25,516 bases of DNA from a virus: IMG/VR virus record IMGVR_UViG_3300027759_000383, positions 1-25,516 of that record, one strand, 5' to 3'. The translations under genes were made by a program, and so were the position numbers. This document shows positions 1 through 5,963 of this stretch, one piece after another. The notes under the pieces are model-generated. The model ran no database searches and was not told the origin of the DNA. It saw only the letters and a list, made by a program, of their open reading frames with translations. Every line of letters begins with the position of its first letter. The first letter of the stretch is position 1.

Positions 1-519
1 GAATACTTTTGGTCGGGGGTTTCCTCTAAGATGTCCGATAAGGAATATCCTTTCTCGGTGTTGCGGGACGCCGAAATTTTGGCTGTCAAGCAATTCCCAT
101 TGACAGTCATACCCCATGCCATCCAAGACTTCAAGGATGATTTCGAAAGTTCTTCCTCCGTCGTGATTGAGGAGTCCTTTGACATTCTCAAAGAGTAAGT
201 ACGGTATCCCTTTGTCGCGAGCGAGTCTAAACATTTCAAAAGCGAGTGTCCCTCGGGTGTCGTCCAAGGAGAACCCAGTTCGCTTTCCTGCAACTGAAAA
301 AGTCGCGCAAGGAAATCCTCCAACGAGGAGGTCGGCATCAGGAATGTCTCCAGCGGAAACATCTCTAATATCTCGTCCGTCAGGTTGGTGTCCGAAGTTT
401 CGTGCATAAATACTCCTAGGTCTCTCTAACCATTCGTTAGCCCATACACAATCATGACCAGTTCTTTCAAGTCCGAGTCTGAACGCACCAACTCCTGCGA
501 ATAACTCTATGAACTTCAT
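1..519 (-). CDS. DNA (cytosine-5)-methyltransferase, N-terminal part (cut by window edge)
   Basis: Reverse-strand translation from the ATG at 519-517 stays open for 173 codons to the left edge, so the C-terminus (target recognition domain and motifs IX-X) is outside the window. The family transfers a methyl group from S-adenosylmethionine to carbon 5 of cytosine. Visible motifs are motif I FAGVGAFRLG (residues 7-16), motif IV GGFPCATFS with catalytic Cys71, motif VI ENVKG with Glu111, and motif VIII QHRER (153-157). Family members usually have PCQ at motif IV; here it is PCA. The start codon shares one base with the stop of the upstream HTH gene (TAATG), which suggests translational coupling. 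The likely role is protecting phage DNA from host restriction, or it may be an orphan or regulatory methylase. No partner restriction gene is visible. Confidence 0.93.
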   Translation of the reverse strand, partial: MKFIELFAGVGAFRLGLERTGHDCVWANEWLERPRSIYARNFGHQPDGRDIRDVSAGDIPDADLLVGGFPCATFSVAGKRTGFSLDDTRGTLAFEMFRLARDKGIPYLLFENVKGLLNHDGGRTFEIILEVLDGMGYDCQWELLDSQNFGVPQHRERIFLIGHLRGNPRPKVF

Positions 520-818
520 TAGACAACAGGTTTCGCTGGTCGCCCTCGTCTACGAATTAGTTTGCCTTGAGCGTCATACTCAGGGGTACGAGAAATATCA
601 TTGCGGATGATTTTGTAAATCAACTGCTCGGATACTCCCATTGCTTCAGCAATCTCACGATAGGTGATGCGCTGTTTACGCAGTCGAAGAATTAACTGTT
701 TACGGCGTTTACCTAAGTCTTGAATCTGTACTTGATGGGTGCGGATAGCATCGGTAAGTAACTTAACCTCGTCAAGTCCTTTGCCGTCCAACTCCGTTGC
801 TTCCATTACTGTACTCAT
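519..818 (-). CDS. Small DNA-binding protein: helix-turn-helix plus AT-hook-like tail
   Basis: This 99-residue protein has an N-terminal helical segment, then a helix-turn-helix at about residues 51-72 (ITYREIAEAMGVSEQLIYKI), similar to region 4-type or resolvase-type HTH units. The basic tail RRRGRPAK (89-96) has the RGRP core of an AT-hook, a minor-groove binding element. It starts in an ATGA overlap with the preceding membrane-protein gene, behind a GGAGAAG ribosome site, and its stop overlaps the methyltransferase start. It may be a phage transcription regulator or a chromatin-like DNA binder; the target is unknown. Met5 is an alternative start. Confidence 0.8.
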   Translation of the reverse strand: MSTVMEATELDGKGLDEVKLLTDAIRTHQVQIQDLGKRRKQLILRLRKQRITYREIAEAMGVSEQLIYKIIRNDISRTPEYDAQGKLIRRRGRPAKPVV

Positions 819-1021
819 ATAACTTCTCCCTCTTCGAACAGGCGTTCGACTGCATCATCAAACTTGACCTTCTTTTGAATGTGGTTTGCCGTAGCGACAA
901 ATTCCAATTCAATTTTCATAACTGATTTTTTATACGCAATTAGCATCGCAATATAAAAAGGCAGTATGAAAAAACTAGCAACTGCTATTCCAACAACTGT
1001 CCATATTAAATTCCAGTTCAA
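815..1021 (-). CDS. Small single-span membrane protein (TTG start)
   Basis: This 68-residue protein has one long hydrophobic segment at about residues 5-30, followed by a charged, probably cytoplasmic tail ending in acidic residues. The start codon is TTG at 1021, overlapping the RusA-like gene's stop as TTGA. An AGGAGAGG ribosome site about five bases upstream supports this unusual start; the next in-frame ATG would remove most of the membrane segment. I do not recognise the family. Its position among early genes could suit a membrane-acting host-takeover or superinfection-exclusion factor, but that is only inference. Confidence 0.65.
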   Translation of the reverse strand: MNWNLIWTVVGIAVASFFILPFYIAMLIAYKKSVMKIELEFVATANHIQKKVKFDDAVERLFEEGEVI

Positions 1022-1425
1022 AATGTCCTCTCCTTCTTTACTCCTCGTATGTAAATAACTAACGAATTTTTATCGTTCTTTGGTGGCAGAAAAATTAAAG
1101 ATTTAACAAACTGCGAAGAATCATCGGGAAGAACTCCCGCGTCTACGAGTCCATCAATCGCCGCTTTCGCTGAGGGATTACACGCCCCTACATCTTGTAA
1201 GCGACCACCTTTCTGATGTGGTTCCACCGTAACGGTAATCCACGCCATAGGGGGTATCTTCTCATATTTAGCCAAGAGTTGAAAACCCGCTCGCCATTCC
1301 TTTGTGAGTTTTGCTCGCTCCCATCGGTTGCCAGCCCGTTCAGCATTAGTCGTCCAAGGACGCTGGTTGAACTCAAGACGATAAATTGTCTGCTCGGCTT
1401 CATCAATCTGACAGAAACATTCCAT
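1018..1425 (-). CDS. rusA: RusA-like Holliday junction resolvase
   Basis: This 135-residue protein is about the usual length for RusA-type endonucleases, which cut four-way DNA junctions as dimers using acidic residues and Mg2+. It has an N-terminal PWTTNAER element (residues 23-30). The active-site region carries Asp78, Asn83, Lys87, Asp91 and the pair Asp101-Asp102 in the arrangement D-x4-N-x3-K-x3-D...GVLPDD, as in actinophage RusA-like proteins. It begins three bases after the HNH gene stop. With ERF and Gam nearby it completes a recombination set, probably resolving branched DNA before packaging. The fold assignment is by motif only. Confidence 0.82.
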   Translation of the reverse strand: MECFCQIDEAEQTIYRLEFNQRPWTTNAERAGNRWERAKLTKEWRAGFQLLAKYEKIPPMAWITVTVEPHQKGGRLQDVGACNPSAKAAIDGLVDAGVLPDDSSQFVKSLIFLPPKNDKNSLVIYIRGVKKERTF

Positions 1426-1428
1426 GGC

Positions 1429-1818
1429 TCAAGCATGAGGGTTACTCCTAATCATGTCCAGTTGGGTTTTCTGTCCGTAGTTGTCGATATTCCACCAAGC
1501 ACCAGTTTCGTCTTGAAATGGAATCTCTTCAGCCGATTCAATCTTTTGAATTAGGTATCCAAGTTCACGGGCTTTTGCTCTGTTTGACTCAACCCATCCA
1601 TGACAACCGCTAGTTCCAGTACCACAAAGAATAATTAGATTCGCTGATTCATGAAGCATTTCATTTTTTGAGCCACCCATCATTCGAGGTCGCCTGTGAT
1701 GAACTGACATTGGATAACCTAAGAAATCTCGATTACATCTTTCGCATTTATAGAAAGCACGGGCTAGAACTAGCCATCGAGTTTCTTCAGATACTCGGTT
1801 AGGTTTAGGCTTTGCCAT
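1429..1818 (-). CDS. HNH endonuclease
   Basis: This 129-residue protein has a compact HNH (beta-beta-alpha metal) nuclease domain. The first zinc knuckle is Cys25-x2-Cys28, the catalytic His pair is VHHRRP (His40-His41), an Asn is at position 60, and the second knuckle is LCGTGTSGCH (Cys65, Cys72, His73). The family makes nicks or double-strand breaks in DNA. In phages such genes serve as packaging-associated nucleases or as free-standing homing-like nucleases. Here it sits inside the replication/recombination operon rather than beside a terminase, so packaging is less likely. It overlaps a possible 64-residue ORF upstream. Confidence 0.88.
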   Translation of the reverse strand: MAKPKPNRVSEETRWLVLARAFYKCERCNRDFLGYPMSVHHRRPRMMGGSKNEMLHESANLIILCGTGTSGCHGWVESNRAKARELGYLIQKIESAEEIPFQDETGAWWNIDNYGQKTQLDMIRSNPHA

Positions 1819-1964
1819 TGAAGTCTTTCATCTGCGATGGCGTCCAAGCAAGCAGGGCATACCTCTGACGCCGTTTGAACCGCCATCTGCTGTACCAACC
1901 TACAAATTGAAATATCTTCATGCGTTAGGTGCCACCGTTCCATTATCATTTTCCAACGGAGCAT
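1770..1964 (-). CDS. Possible small protein with a CPAC motif (overlapping both neighbours)
   Basis: This 64-residue ORF overlaps the preceding gene's end by 47 bases and the HNH gene's start by 49. Its ATG at 1964 follows AGAGGT with a four-base spacer, a good ribosome site. The sequence has one Cys-Pro-Ala-Cys pair (about residues 36-39) in a mostly helical, charged context. No family is recognised. A competing 38-codon ORF starting at 1921 (ATGA overlap) covers much the same DNA but has an arginine-rich, less protein-like composition. One of the two may be expressed to bridge the gap to the HNH gene. Expression is uncertain. Confidence 0.42.
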   Translation of the reverse strand: MLRWKMIMERWHLTHEDISICRLVQQMAVQTASEVCPACLDAIADERLQWQSLNLTEYLKKLDG

Positions 1965-2358
1965 CTTGACCTCTGTTCAATTTATCTAATAATTCTTTTT
2001 TAATTTTTGCTACAACTTCAGGAGAGGCTTTTTCTTTTTCTTTTTTCTCCCATTCTAAAGACATTTGGCGTCCGCGTTCGCGCTCTCTCGAGTCGGCTAG
2101 TCTACGACGCCACTCCCGATTTATGTGCGATGGAGTAATGGCTGTGTCAAGGTTTGAGTAATGCCAAGAAACAATTTTCTTTGCTTCATCCAAAGGCACA
2201 TCTGTATCCAAAGACTCAGCCCATGCTCTAACCTTTAACTCATCGACCTGAATTCGCAAGTCATAGATTCCAATAAATCCTAAAAGGATTGCTAGGTCAG
2301 ATAGATTCATTGCGGAACTTTTCTGCCAAGTCGATTGCTCTAATTGCTGATTGTTCAT
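1918..2358 (-). CDS. Replication-module protein, possible helicase loader (G39P-like)
   Basis: This protein of up to 146 residues has an N-terminal helical domain with the pattern D-x-R...AWAESL...A...VSWHY...ITPSHIN (about residues 30-82), then a highly charged helical tail rich in Glu, Arg and Lys. This resembles phage helicase-loader/inhibitor proteins of the SPP1 G39P type, which bring the replicative helicase to the initiator-bound origin. Being directly downstream of the initiator fits that role. The 2358 start overlaps the initiator by 62 bases. Met17 at 2310 (14-base overlap) may be the true start, and neither has a decisive ribosome site. The function is moderately supported by pattern and context only. 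Confidence 0.62.
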   Translation of the reverse strand: MNNQQLEQSTWQKSSAMNLSDLAILLGFIGIYDLRIQVDELKVRAWAESLDTDVPLDEAKKIVSWHYSNLDTAITPSHINREWRRRLADSRERERGRQMSLEWEKKEKEKASPEVVAKIKKELLDKLNRGQDAPLENDNGTVAPNA

Positions 2359-3013
2359 GTTTTGTTTTTACTCCTACTCCTCTGAGAACTAAATCCATTT
2401 GACGCATTGAGGGAACTGTCCCTATGTAATCTAAAGCCTGTTCAATCTGCTCGGCTGTGTAGTTTCTTTTCTCTGCCGCTTGGCAGATTGCCAGTAGTGA
2501 GTGCCACGCACTTTTACCCAAAGGTTTAACTCTTTGCTTCTCCCACCATTTTCTAGCAACTGCTTCCGAGAGCGGGATAACTGCGACAGCAGTTTCATCG
2601 CTCTTTGTTGTAGATAGGACGGATGTATAGGACGGATGGTACGGAGTGGCGTTGGGGAGTTGAAGCCCTAGAGTTGGGGAGTTGGGGGTATCTGAGTTGG
2701 GGAGTTCTACATCCCCTAAACTTTGTTCCTCCCCAACAGAGTTGGGTAGTTTCTTCCATAACAACTGATAAACGGTTGCGTTGCCACGGGAGTTTCCCTT
2801 AGTAATAATCTTCAAGTGTCCATCGGCAATCATCTCGTTGATGACCTTTCGAACATATTCAACAGAGCATCGACCCTTGGTTGAGAGATTTGATTGAGAT
2901 GCAAAGAAGCGACCATCATCATGAGAAATATCTGCGAGCGCTAGGTGGATAAGTAGACGGGTTCCGTCGTAGGGCGAATCAGCCCAAACTTTTGTTATCC
3001 ACCTAATGCTCAC
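2297..3013 (-). CDS. Replication initiator protein with winged-helix N-terminus
   Basis: This 238-residue protein has three parts. Residues 1-86 look like a winged-helix DNA-binding domain, including FFASQSNLSTKGRCSVEYV and a basic wing near TKGNSRGNATVYQLL. Residues 88-133 are a low-complexity linker with repeated LPNS/PNSP units. Residues 140-238 form a helical domain (KWWEKQRVKPLGK...), as in phage O or DnaD-like replisome organisers. The order of DNA-binding domain, linker and helicase-recruiting domain matches lambda O-type initiators. The linker DNA holds regularly spaced repeats (annotated separately). It starts in an ATGA overlap with the HTH/zinc gene upstream and is followed by the possible helicase loader. 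No polymerase or helicase gene is in view, so host enzymes may be recruited. Confidence 0.75.
   Translation of the reverse strand: MSIRWITKVWADSPYDGTRLLIHLALADISHDDGRFFASQSNLSTKGRCSVEYVRKVINEMIADGHLKIITKGNSRGNATVYQLLWKKLPNSVGEEQSLGDVELPNSDTPNSPTLGLQLPNATPYHPSYTSVLSTTKSDETAVAVIPLSEAVARKWWEKQRVKPLGKSAWHSLLAICQAAEKRNYTAEQIEQALDYIGTVPSMRQMDLVLRGVGVKTKHEQSAIRAIDLAEKFRNESI
2614..2751 (-). repeat. Iteron-like repeats inside the initiator gene (candidate replication origin)
   Basis: The plus-strand unit GTTGGGGAGTT occurs perfectly at 2651-2661, 2673-2683 and 2696-2706. A one-mismatch copy (GTTGGGTAGTT) is at 2741-2751. Start-to-start spacings are 22, 23 and 45 bases, about two and four helical turns. 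A second pair of direct repeats, ATAGGACGGATG, lies at 2614-2625 and 2627-2638. All fall in the initiator's low-complexity linker. Lambda-type phages carry their origin iterons inside the O gene in the same position. The strand given is that of the gene. Confidence 0.5.
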
Positions 3014-3387
3014 AAATTACCTCCACAATGCGGACAACATTTTTTGCGTCCTTGTCTTTCAATAACCCGACCCTCAATACAACTAACATCGACATAAATC
3101 TTGCAACCATCTCGAGCCTCTTTAAGTCGAGCGATGCGTCCAGTTTTATGAAGAACAGACAATACACCCGAAGCGGTTCCGTGGTGAAGTCCAGTTATCT
3201 CAGAAAGTTCTTTCCAAGTTAAACCCCTCATCTCTCGTTGAGATAAAAGGTTTAGGGCTTGCGCTTGACGCAGAGCAGTCTTACCTGACCTATCTGCATG
3301 AAGCGCTCGCTCTTTAGAAGTGGTCGTTCCACTATGTCCTGAAGTACCGTTATACGGTAACTCGGGCTGGTTCAGTAGTGCTGACAT
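3010..3387 (-). CDS. HTH protein with C-terminal zinc ribbon
   Basis: This 125-residue protein has a flexible Ser/Thr-rich N-terminus, a MarR/winged-helix-like domain at about residues 40-100 (LTWKELSEITGLHHGTASGV followed by LHKTGRI), and a C-terminal half zinc ribbon CCPHCGGN. The HTH with a following wing-like strand suggests sequence-specific DNA binding. It sits between ERF and the initiator, overlapping the first by 38 bases and the second by 4 (ATGA). It could regulate the early operon or bind the origin; the 4605-4620 palindrome is a possible target, but nothing links them directly. Confidence 0.72.
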   Translation of the reverse strand: MSALLNQPELPYNGTSGHSGTTTSKERALHADRSGKTALRQAQALNLLSQREMRGLTWKELSEITGLHHGTASGVLSVLHKTGRIARLKEARDGCKIYVDVSCIEGRVIERQGRKKCCPHCGGNL

Positions 3388-4021
3388 CTTCGATTTCCTC
3401 TTCCAACTTAAGTGGATTTATTTTTAATTGTTGCTCTTTGAACTTGGCACGGAATTGGTCAAGAAGTGCAACTGGGTAAGCGTCCTTGTTCAAGGTTATG
3501 TACTGACCGACTAAAGATAAAGATTCAATATCGGTTGATTGCCCAATCCTTGTAATGACTGCTTCAGGTGGTAAAACATCTTCGCGACTGGAGCGTTCAT
3601 AAGAATGTGCATCAGGGTCTACCTCATCGGTTGGTAGTGATAGCGATTGAAGTAGAGCGGTTCGGAAAGCGACTGACATGGCTTTGGCTGTTGCCTTGTC
3701 GCCCGAGTCCATTGCTTCGCCGACTACTGTTGCTTTAATTGCATCACCGTTTACTCCGATGAATGTGTAAGTTACTTTAACTCTGACATGACCCATAGCG
3801 GTTCGGTTCCGTCCAATCTCAACTGTTTGATAGTCGTACTCTTCAACTGAAGGTACAACAACTACACCGAACTTTTGAAGTGCTGGTGATACCGCATTAA
3901 CAACAGAATCAATTCCTCGGAAATTAAATCCTTGGGCTGTGTTCTTGTCTTTCTTTGCGATTGCTCCAACCGCTTTCATAACTTCACTCAATGCTTGAGC
4001 GATAGGTAATTTGTTTTCCAT
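3350..4021 (-). CDS. erf: ERF-family single-strand annealing recombinase
   Basis: This 223-residue protein is close to the usual ERF length. The ERF core spans about residues 5-140. Signatures include GFNFRGIDSVVNAVSPAL (31-48), GHVRVKVTYTFIG (77-89) and GEAMDSGDKATAKAMSVAFR (101-120), followed by LLQSLSLPTDEVDPDAHS. ERF proteins form rings on single-stranded DNA and anneal complementary strands during phage recombination and genome circularisation. A good AGAGAGGGA ribosome site precedes the ATG. It lies directly after Gam, forming a Red-like recombination pair, though no partner 5'-3' exonuclease is visible. The C-terminal region after residue 150 is variable and acidic. Confidence 0.95.
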   Translation of the reverse strand: MENKLPIAQALSEVMKAVGAIAKKDKNTAQGFNFRGIDSVVNAVSPALQKFGVVVVPSVEEYDYQTVEIGRNRTAMGHVRVKVTYTFIGVNGDAIKATVVGEAMDSGDKATAKAMSVAFRTALLQSLSLPTDEVDPDAHSYERSSREDVLPPEAVITRIGQSTDIESLSLVGQYITLNKDAYPVALLDQFRAKFKEQQLKINPLKLEEEIEDVSTTEPARVTV

Positions 4022-4032
4022 GTTCCCTCTCT

Positions 4033-4575
4033 CTACTCTGCTATTAAGAACGAGACTGAAACTTCAGCGGGTACAACTTTGACTGAAGGAACAATTTCGC
4101 CTTGGGTTGATATTACTTTATCTTCTGACTGATTCAAAGCACCTAGGGCTTTTTTATCAACTTCTTTTTTAACTCGGACTAATTCAGGGGCATTGGTCTC
4201 AGCCCATTCAAGGAACTTGGATTCGTCCTCAATATCGAACTTCACTCGACCCGAGATAGTTTTGATGGTGCCGTGGGGCAGGACTATGCTTTTACGGTCT
4301 TTAGAGCGCTCCTGAAGGGCGTATGGGCGTAGGTTCGCCTCAAACCATTCAGCATCTCTTTCAAGGTCTGTATTGACCTTCTCTAGCCATTCTGCGACCC
4401 TCTGTGCTTCTCGGTCAAAGATGGCTTTGTTATCTGATTGCTTGCGTCGAATGGATGCAAGTTTTCTCATTGCCCAATCTGCTTTTGAATCGTCATCAAC
4501 GACGAATGGCTCACGGGCTGGTTCCTCGATGATTTCAAAATCATCTACTGGTCTTACTGATAATGCGTTGTCCAT
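4033..4575 (-). CDS. gam: Gam-like host nuclease inhibitor
   Basis: This 180-residue protein resembles the Mu Gam family, which binds double-stranded DNA ends and shields them from RecBCD/AddAB-type nucleases. It has a long alpha-helical region (ADWAMRKLASIRRKQSDNKA, then helices rich in Glu/Arg and Trp to about residue 115), then the beta segment HGTIKTISGRVKFDIED and a final helix (FLEWAETNAPELVRVKKEV), as in Gam. The start was set at the ATG at 4575, not the upstream-extended frame at 4716, because GAGAGGAG sits five bases before it and the extra 47 residues would read through the promoter region and into the upstream gene. It is the first gene after the early promoter. Confidence 0.87.
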   Translation of the reverse strand: MDNALSVRPVDDFEIIEEPAREPFVVDDDSKADWAMRKLASIRRKQSDNKAIFDREAQRVAEWLEKVNTDLERDAEWFEANLRPYALQERSKDRKSIVLPHGTIKTISGRVKFDIEDESKFLEWAETNAPELVRVKKEVDKKALGALNQSEDKVISTQGEIVPSVKVVPAEVSVSFLIAE

Positions 4576-4582
4576 GTGGACT

Positions 4583-4601
4583 CCTCTCGTTATAGGAGAG
4601 G
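4583..4601 (-). promoter_or_regulatory. Hairpin covering the gam ribosome binding site
   Basis: On the minus-strand RNA, CCUCUC (4601-4596) pairs with GAGAGG (4588-4583) around the loop CUAUAAC. The 3' arm is part of the gam ribosome site GAGAGGAG. The expected start of transcripts from the adjacent promoter (about 4591-4593) lies inside the loop, so promoter-initiated RNA would lack the 5' arm. Only read-through RNA from the lysis genes could fold it. The structure was judged by eye. Confidence 0.45.
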
Positions 4602-4628
4602 GTACTAAACGGGGGTTTAGATTGTCAA
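4599..4628 (-). promoter_or_regulatory. Early promoter driving gam-erf-replication operon
   Basis: The minus strand has a perfect -35 TTGACA (4628-4623), an 18-base spacer, and a -10 TACCCT (4604-4599) that fits the TAnnnT pattern tolerated by actinobacterial main sigma factors. It lies in the 56-base gap between the lysis cassette and gam, the only sizeable non-coding gap on this side of the tail genes. TATAAC further downstream is 28 bases from the -35 box and so is not the matching -10. Confidence 0.6.
4605..4620. promoter_or_regulatory. Perfect palindromic operator candidate in the promoter spacer
   Basis: CTAAAC and GTTTAG form a perfect 6-bp inverted repeat around GGGG (plus strand), filling 16 of the 18 spacer bases between the -35 and -10 boxes. 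A dimeric repressor bound here would block RNA polymerase directly. The HTH proteins encoded downstream (3010-3387, 519-818) are possible binders, or a repressor outside the window. Confidence 0.5.
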
Positions 4629-4631
4629 GCC

Positions 4632-4913
4632 CTACAACCCGATAACTTGTCCAACATACATGGAGGCACCGACAACCGTACAGATAAAGAGCGCCCCGAC
4701 GGTACGAATAACCCATTCGGAGCGACTCTCCATTTTTTCGAGACGGTCTGTAATGTGTTCCATGGCTTGAGTGACTCTTTCAGAGTCCGAGTCGTAAACA
4801 TCTTTGCGAAGATAAGTTTGGCTGACATTTAGATTCATCTGCTTGACTTCCATAGTTAGGTCATCAAGCCGACGCATAATCTCTCCTAAACTTGGCTTTA
4901 CCTCTTCGCTCAT
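4632..4913 (-). CDS. Coiled-coil, C-terminally anchored membrane protein of the lysis cassette
   Basis: This 93-residue protein has a heptad-like helical region (about residues 5-65: EIMRRLDDLTMEVKQMNLNV and AMEHITDRLEKMESRSEW), then one hydrophobic span at about 68-91 (VIRTVGALFICTVVGASMYV). The layout of coiled coil followed by a C-terminal membrane anchor resembles XhlA/hemolysin-type accessory lysis proteins, which assist holins. It begins three bases after the endolysin stop and is the last gene before the early promoter. It could act as a second holin, an antiholin or an anchor. The family is not identified with certainty. Confidence 0.72.
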   Translation of the reverse strand: MSEEVKPSLGEIMRRLDDLTMEVKQMNLNVSQTYLRKDVYDSDSERVTQAMEHITDRLEKMESRSEWVIRTVGALFICTVVGASMYVGQVIGL

Positions 4914-4916
4914 GTT

Positions 4917-5399
4917 TTATGCCTCGTACTTCGGACGGACGACAGCCATGATTAGTTTGTAATTTCTTTTCTTTAAGAAAGCGCCATCTCCGTTTGATTG
5001 ACTGCCCTTTCCATCACCGCTTGTATTACCTTCGTAAACTTGTAGATACTTTAAGGTTGTGTTGTTCCATTTTACAATACCAACATGGTCTGCCTGAGCA
5101 TCATCGTCGAACTGAAAAAATGCAATATCTCCAGCCTTGGCTTGTCCAACTGGAACTAACTGACCTTTACCTGCAAACCATTTCAGACCAGCATCGCATG
5201 AGGCAAAACCCTTTTTAGATTGAGCCGCGATTAGGTCAGATAGACCTGCTTCCTTGAAGCACCATGAAACATACATGGCGCACCAAGGTTGGTTATTGAG
5301 TCCATACCACTTACCGAACTTAGTGTCGTTATTGGTACCTTCTCGATAACCCGCATCAACCTCCGCTTTCGCGGATGCTAGGACTTTTTGAACTGACAT
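4917..5399 (-). CDS. CHAP-domain endolysin
   Basis: This 160-residue protein consists essentially of one CHAP-type cysteine peptidase/amidase domain, which cuts peptidoglycan cross-links or the amide bond to muramic acid. The catalytic Cys is at residue 40 in QPWCAMYVSWCF, the His at 105 in ADHVGIV, and the third active-site residue is probably in VYEGNTSG (Glu123 or Asn125). There is no signal peptide and no separate cell-wall-binding domain, so release depends on the holin. The start overlaps the holin stop by one base (TAATG). Confidence 0.9.
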   Translation of the reverse strand: MSVQKVLASAKAEVDAGYREGTNNDTKFGKWYGLNNQPWCAMYVSWCFKEAGLSDLIAAQSKKGFASCDAGLKWFAGKGQLVPVGQAKAGDIAFFQFDDDAQADHVGIVKWNNTTLKYLQVYEGNTSGDGKGSQSNGDGAFLKKRNYKLIMAVVRPKYEA

Positions 5400-5668
5400 T
5401 ATTTTTTCTTCACCGACTTCTTGGCTGTAATCTTTTTTACAACTGCATCGGTTACTCCGTCGGCAATCTTGCCAAACGCAGGGTCTTTAGGGTTTGCCGC
5501 TCTGATGGCGACGGGGAGTACGGCTGAAACGCCAGCCGCTAAAATTGCTTTAAGTGAATCGCCATCAAGGGCAAGGATGTCTCCGCCTGTAATCATGAAG
5601 GCTGTTGTTACTGCCGCTAGGAATGACCGTCCATACGAAGCGAGCATTGCTTTTGTCTTGCTGTCCAT
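5399..5668 (-). CDS. Holin (r1t-like)
   Basis: This 89-residue protein has two hydrophobic stretches (about residues 14-33, SFLAAVTTAFMITGG, and 40-58, AILAAGVSAVLPVAIRAAN) and a very basic C-terminus (KKITAKKSVKKK). This is the layout of small two-span phage holins such as the r1t type found in actinophages. It would form membrane holes at the end of infection to release the endolysin encoded immediately downstream. An AGGAGA ribosome site precedes the ATG. The preceding 49-base gap contains TATTAT but no convincing -35 box. Confidence 0.82.
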   Translation of the reverse strand: MDSKTKAMLASYGRSFLAAVTTAFMITGGDILALDGDSLKAILAAGVSAVLPVAIRAANPKDPAFGKIADGVTDAVVKKITAKKSVKKK

Positions 5669-5717
5669 TGTTTCTCCTAAATGTAGGTGGGTAAATAATA
5701 ACCTATCGTTTCTTAAC

Positions 5718-5963
5718 CTAAGTTGCTATATCTCCAAGGCACAAAATGTCAGCCCCATTTGTAAGGATAAAAACTGTATCCCCTACTTGTGGCGCATAAC
5801 TATGTAGATATTTGACTGAGGGTAAAGTATTCGTATCTCCTGCTATTTGAATATCAACTCTTTTAGGGCTGTTGTGAGAAGCGACGACATAAGCCTGACG
5901 AAGCCTGAGAGTTGGAGAAGTATCGGTGCCTTTGATTTGACCAACTAAGTAACTCAAGTCCAT
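5718..5963 (-). CDS. Small tail-tip protein, OB-fold-like
   Basis: This 81-residue, mostly beta protein contains the pattern VDIQIAGDTNTLPSV...APQVGDTVFIL...DILCLGDI. That pattern is typical of the small OB-fold domains found in phage spike and baseplate proteins (Gp5/VgrG-type N-terminal domains). It follows the hub-like gene with a one-base overlap and is the last gene of the tail module before the holin. It is probably a tail-tip component that attaches to the hub. The assignment is by pattern and position. Confidence 0.65.
   Translation of the reverse strand: MDLSYLVGQIKGTDTSPTLRLRQAYVVASHNSPKRVDIQIAGDTNTLPSVKYLHSYAPQVGDTVFILTNGADILCLGDIAT

Noticed and set aside
1188-1436. 82-codon minus-strand ORF overlapping the RusA-like gene
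   Set aside because: It lies almost entirely within the RusA-like reading frame, which has conserved active-site residues; this frame has no protein-like features.
4576-4716. Upstream extension of the Gam-like frame by 47 codons
   Set aside because: It reads through the promoter, operator and the end of the coiled-coil gene, while a strong ribosome site precedes the ATG at 4575.
5421-5807. 128-codon plus-strand ORF opposite the holin
   Set aside because: The holin has two hydrophobic spans, a basic tail and a ribosome site; the antisense frame has no support.
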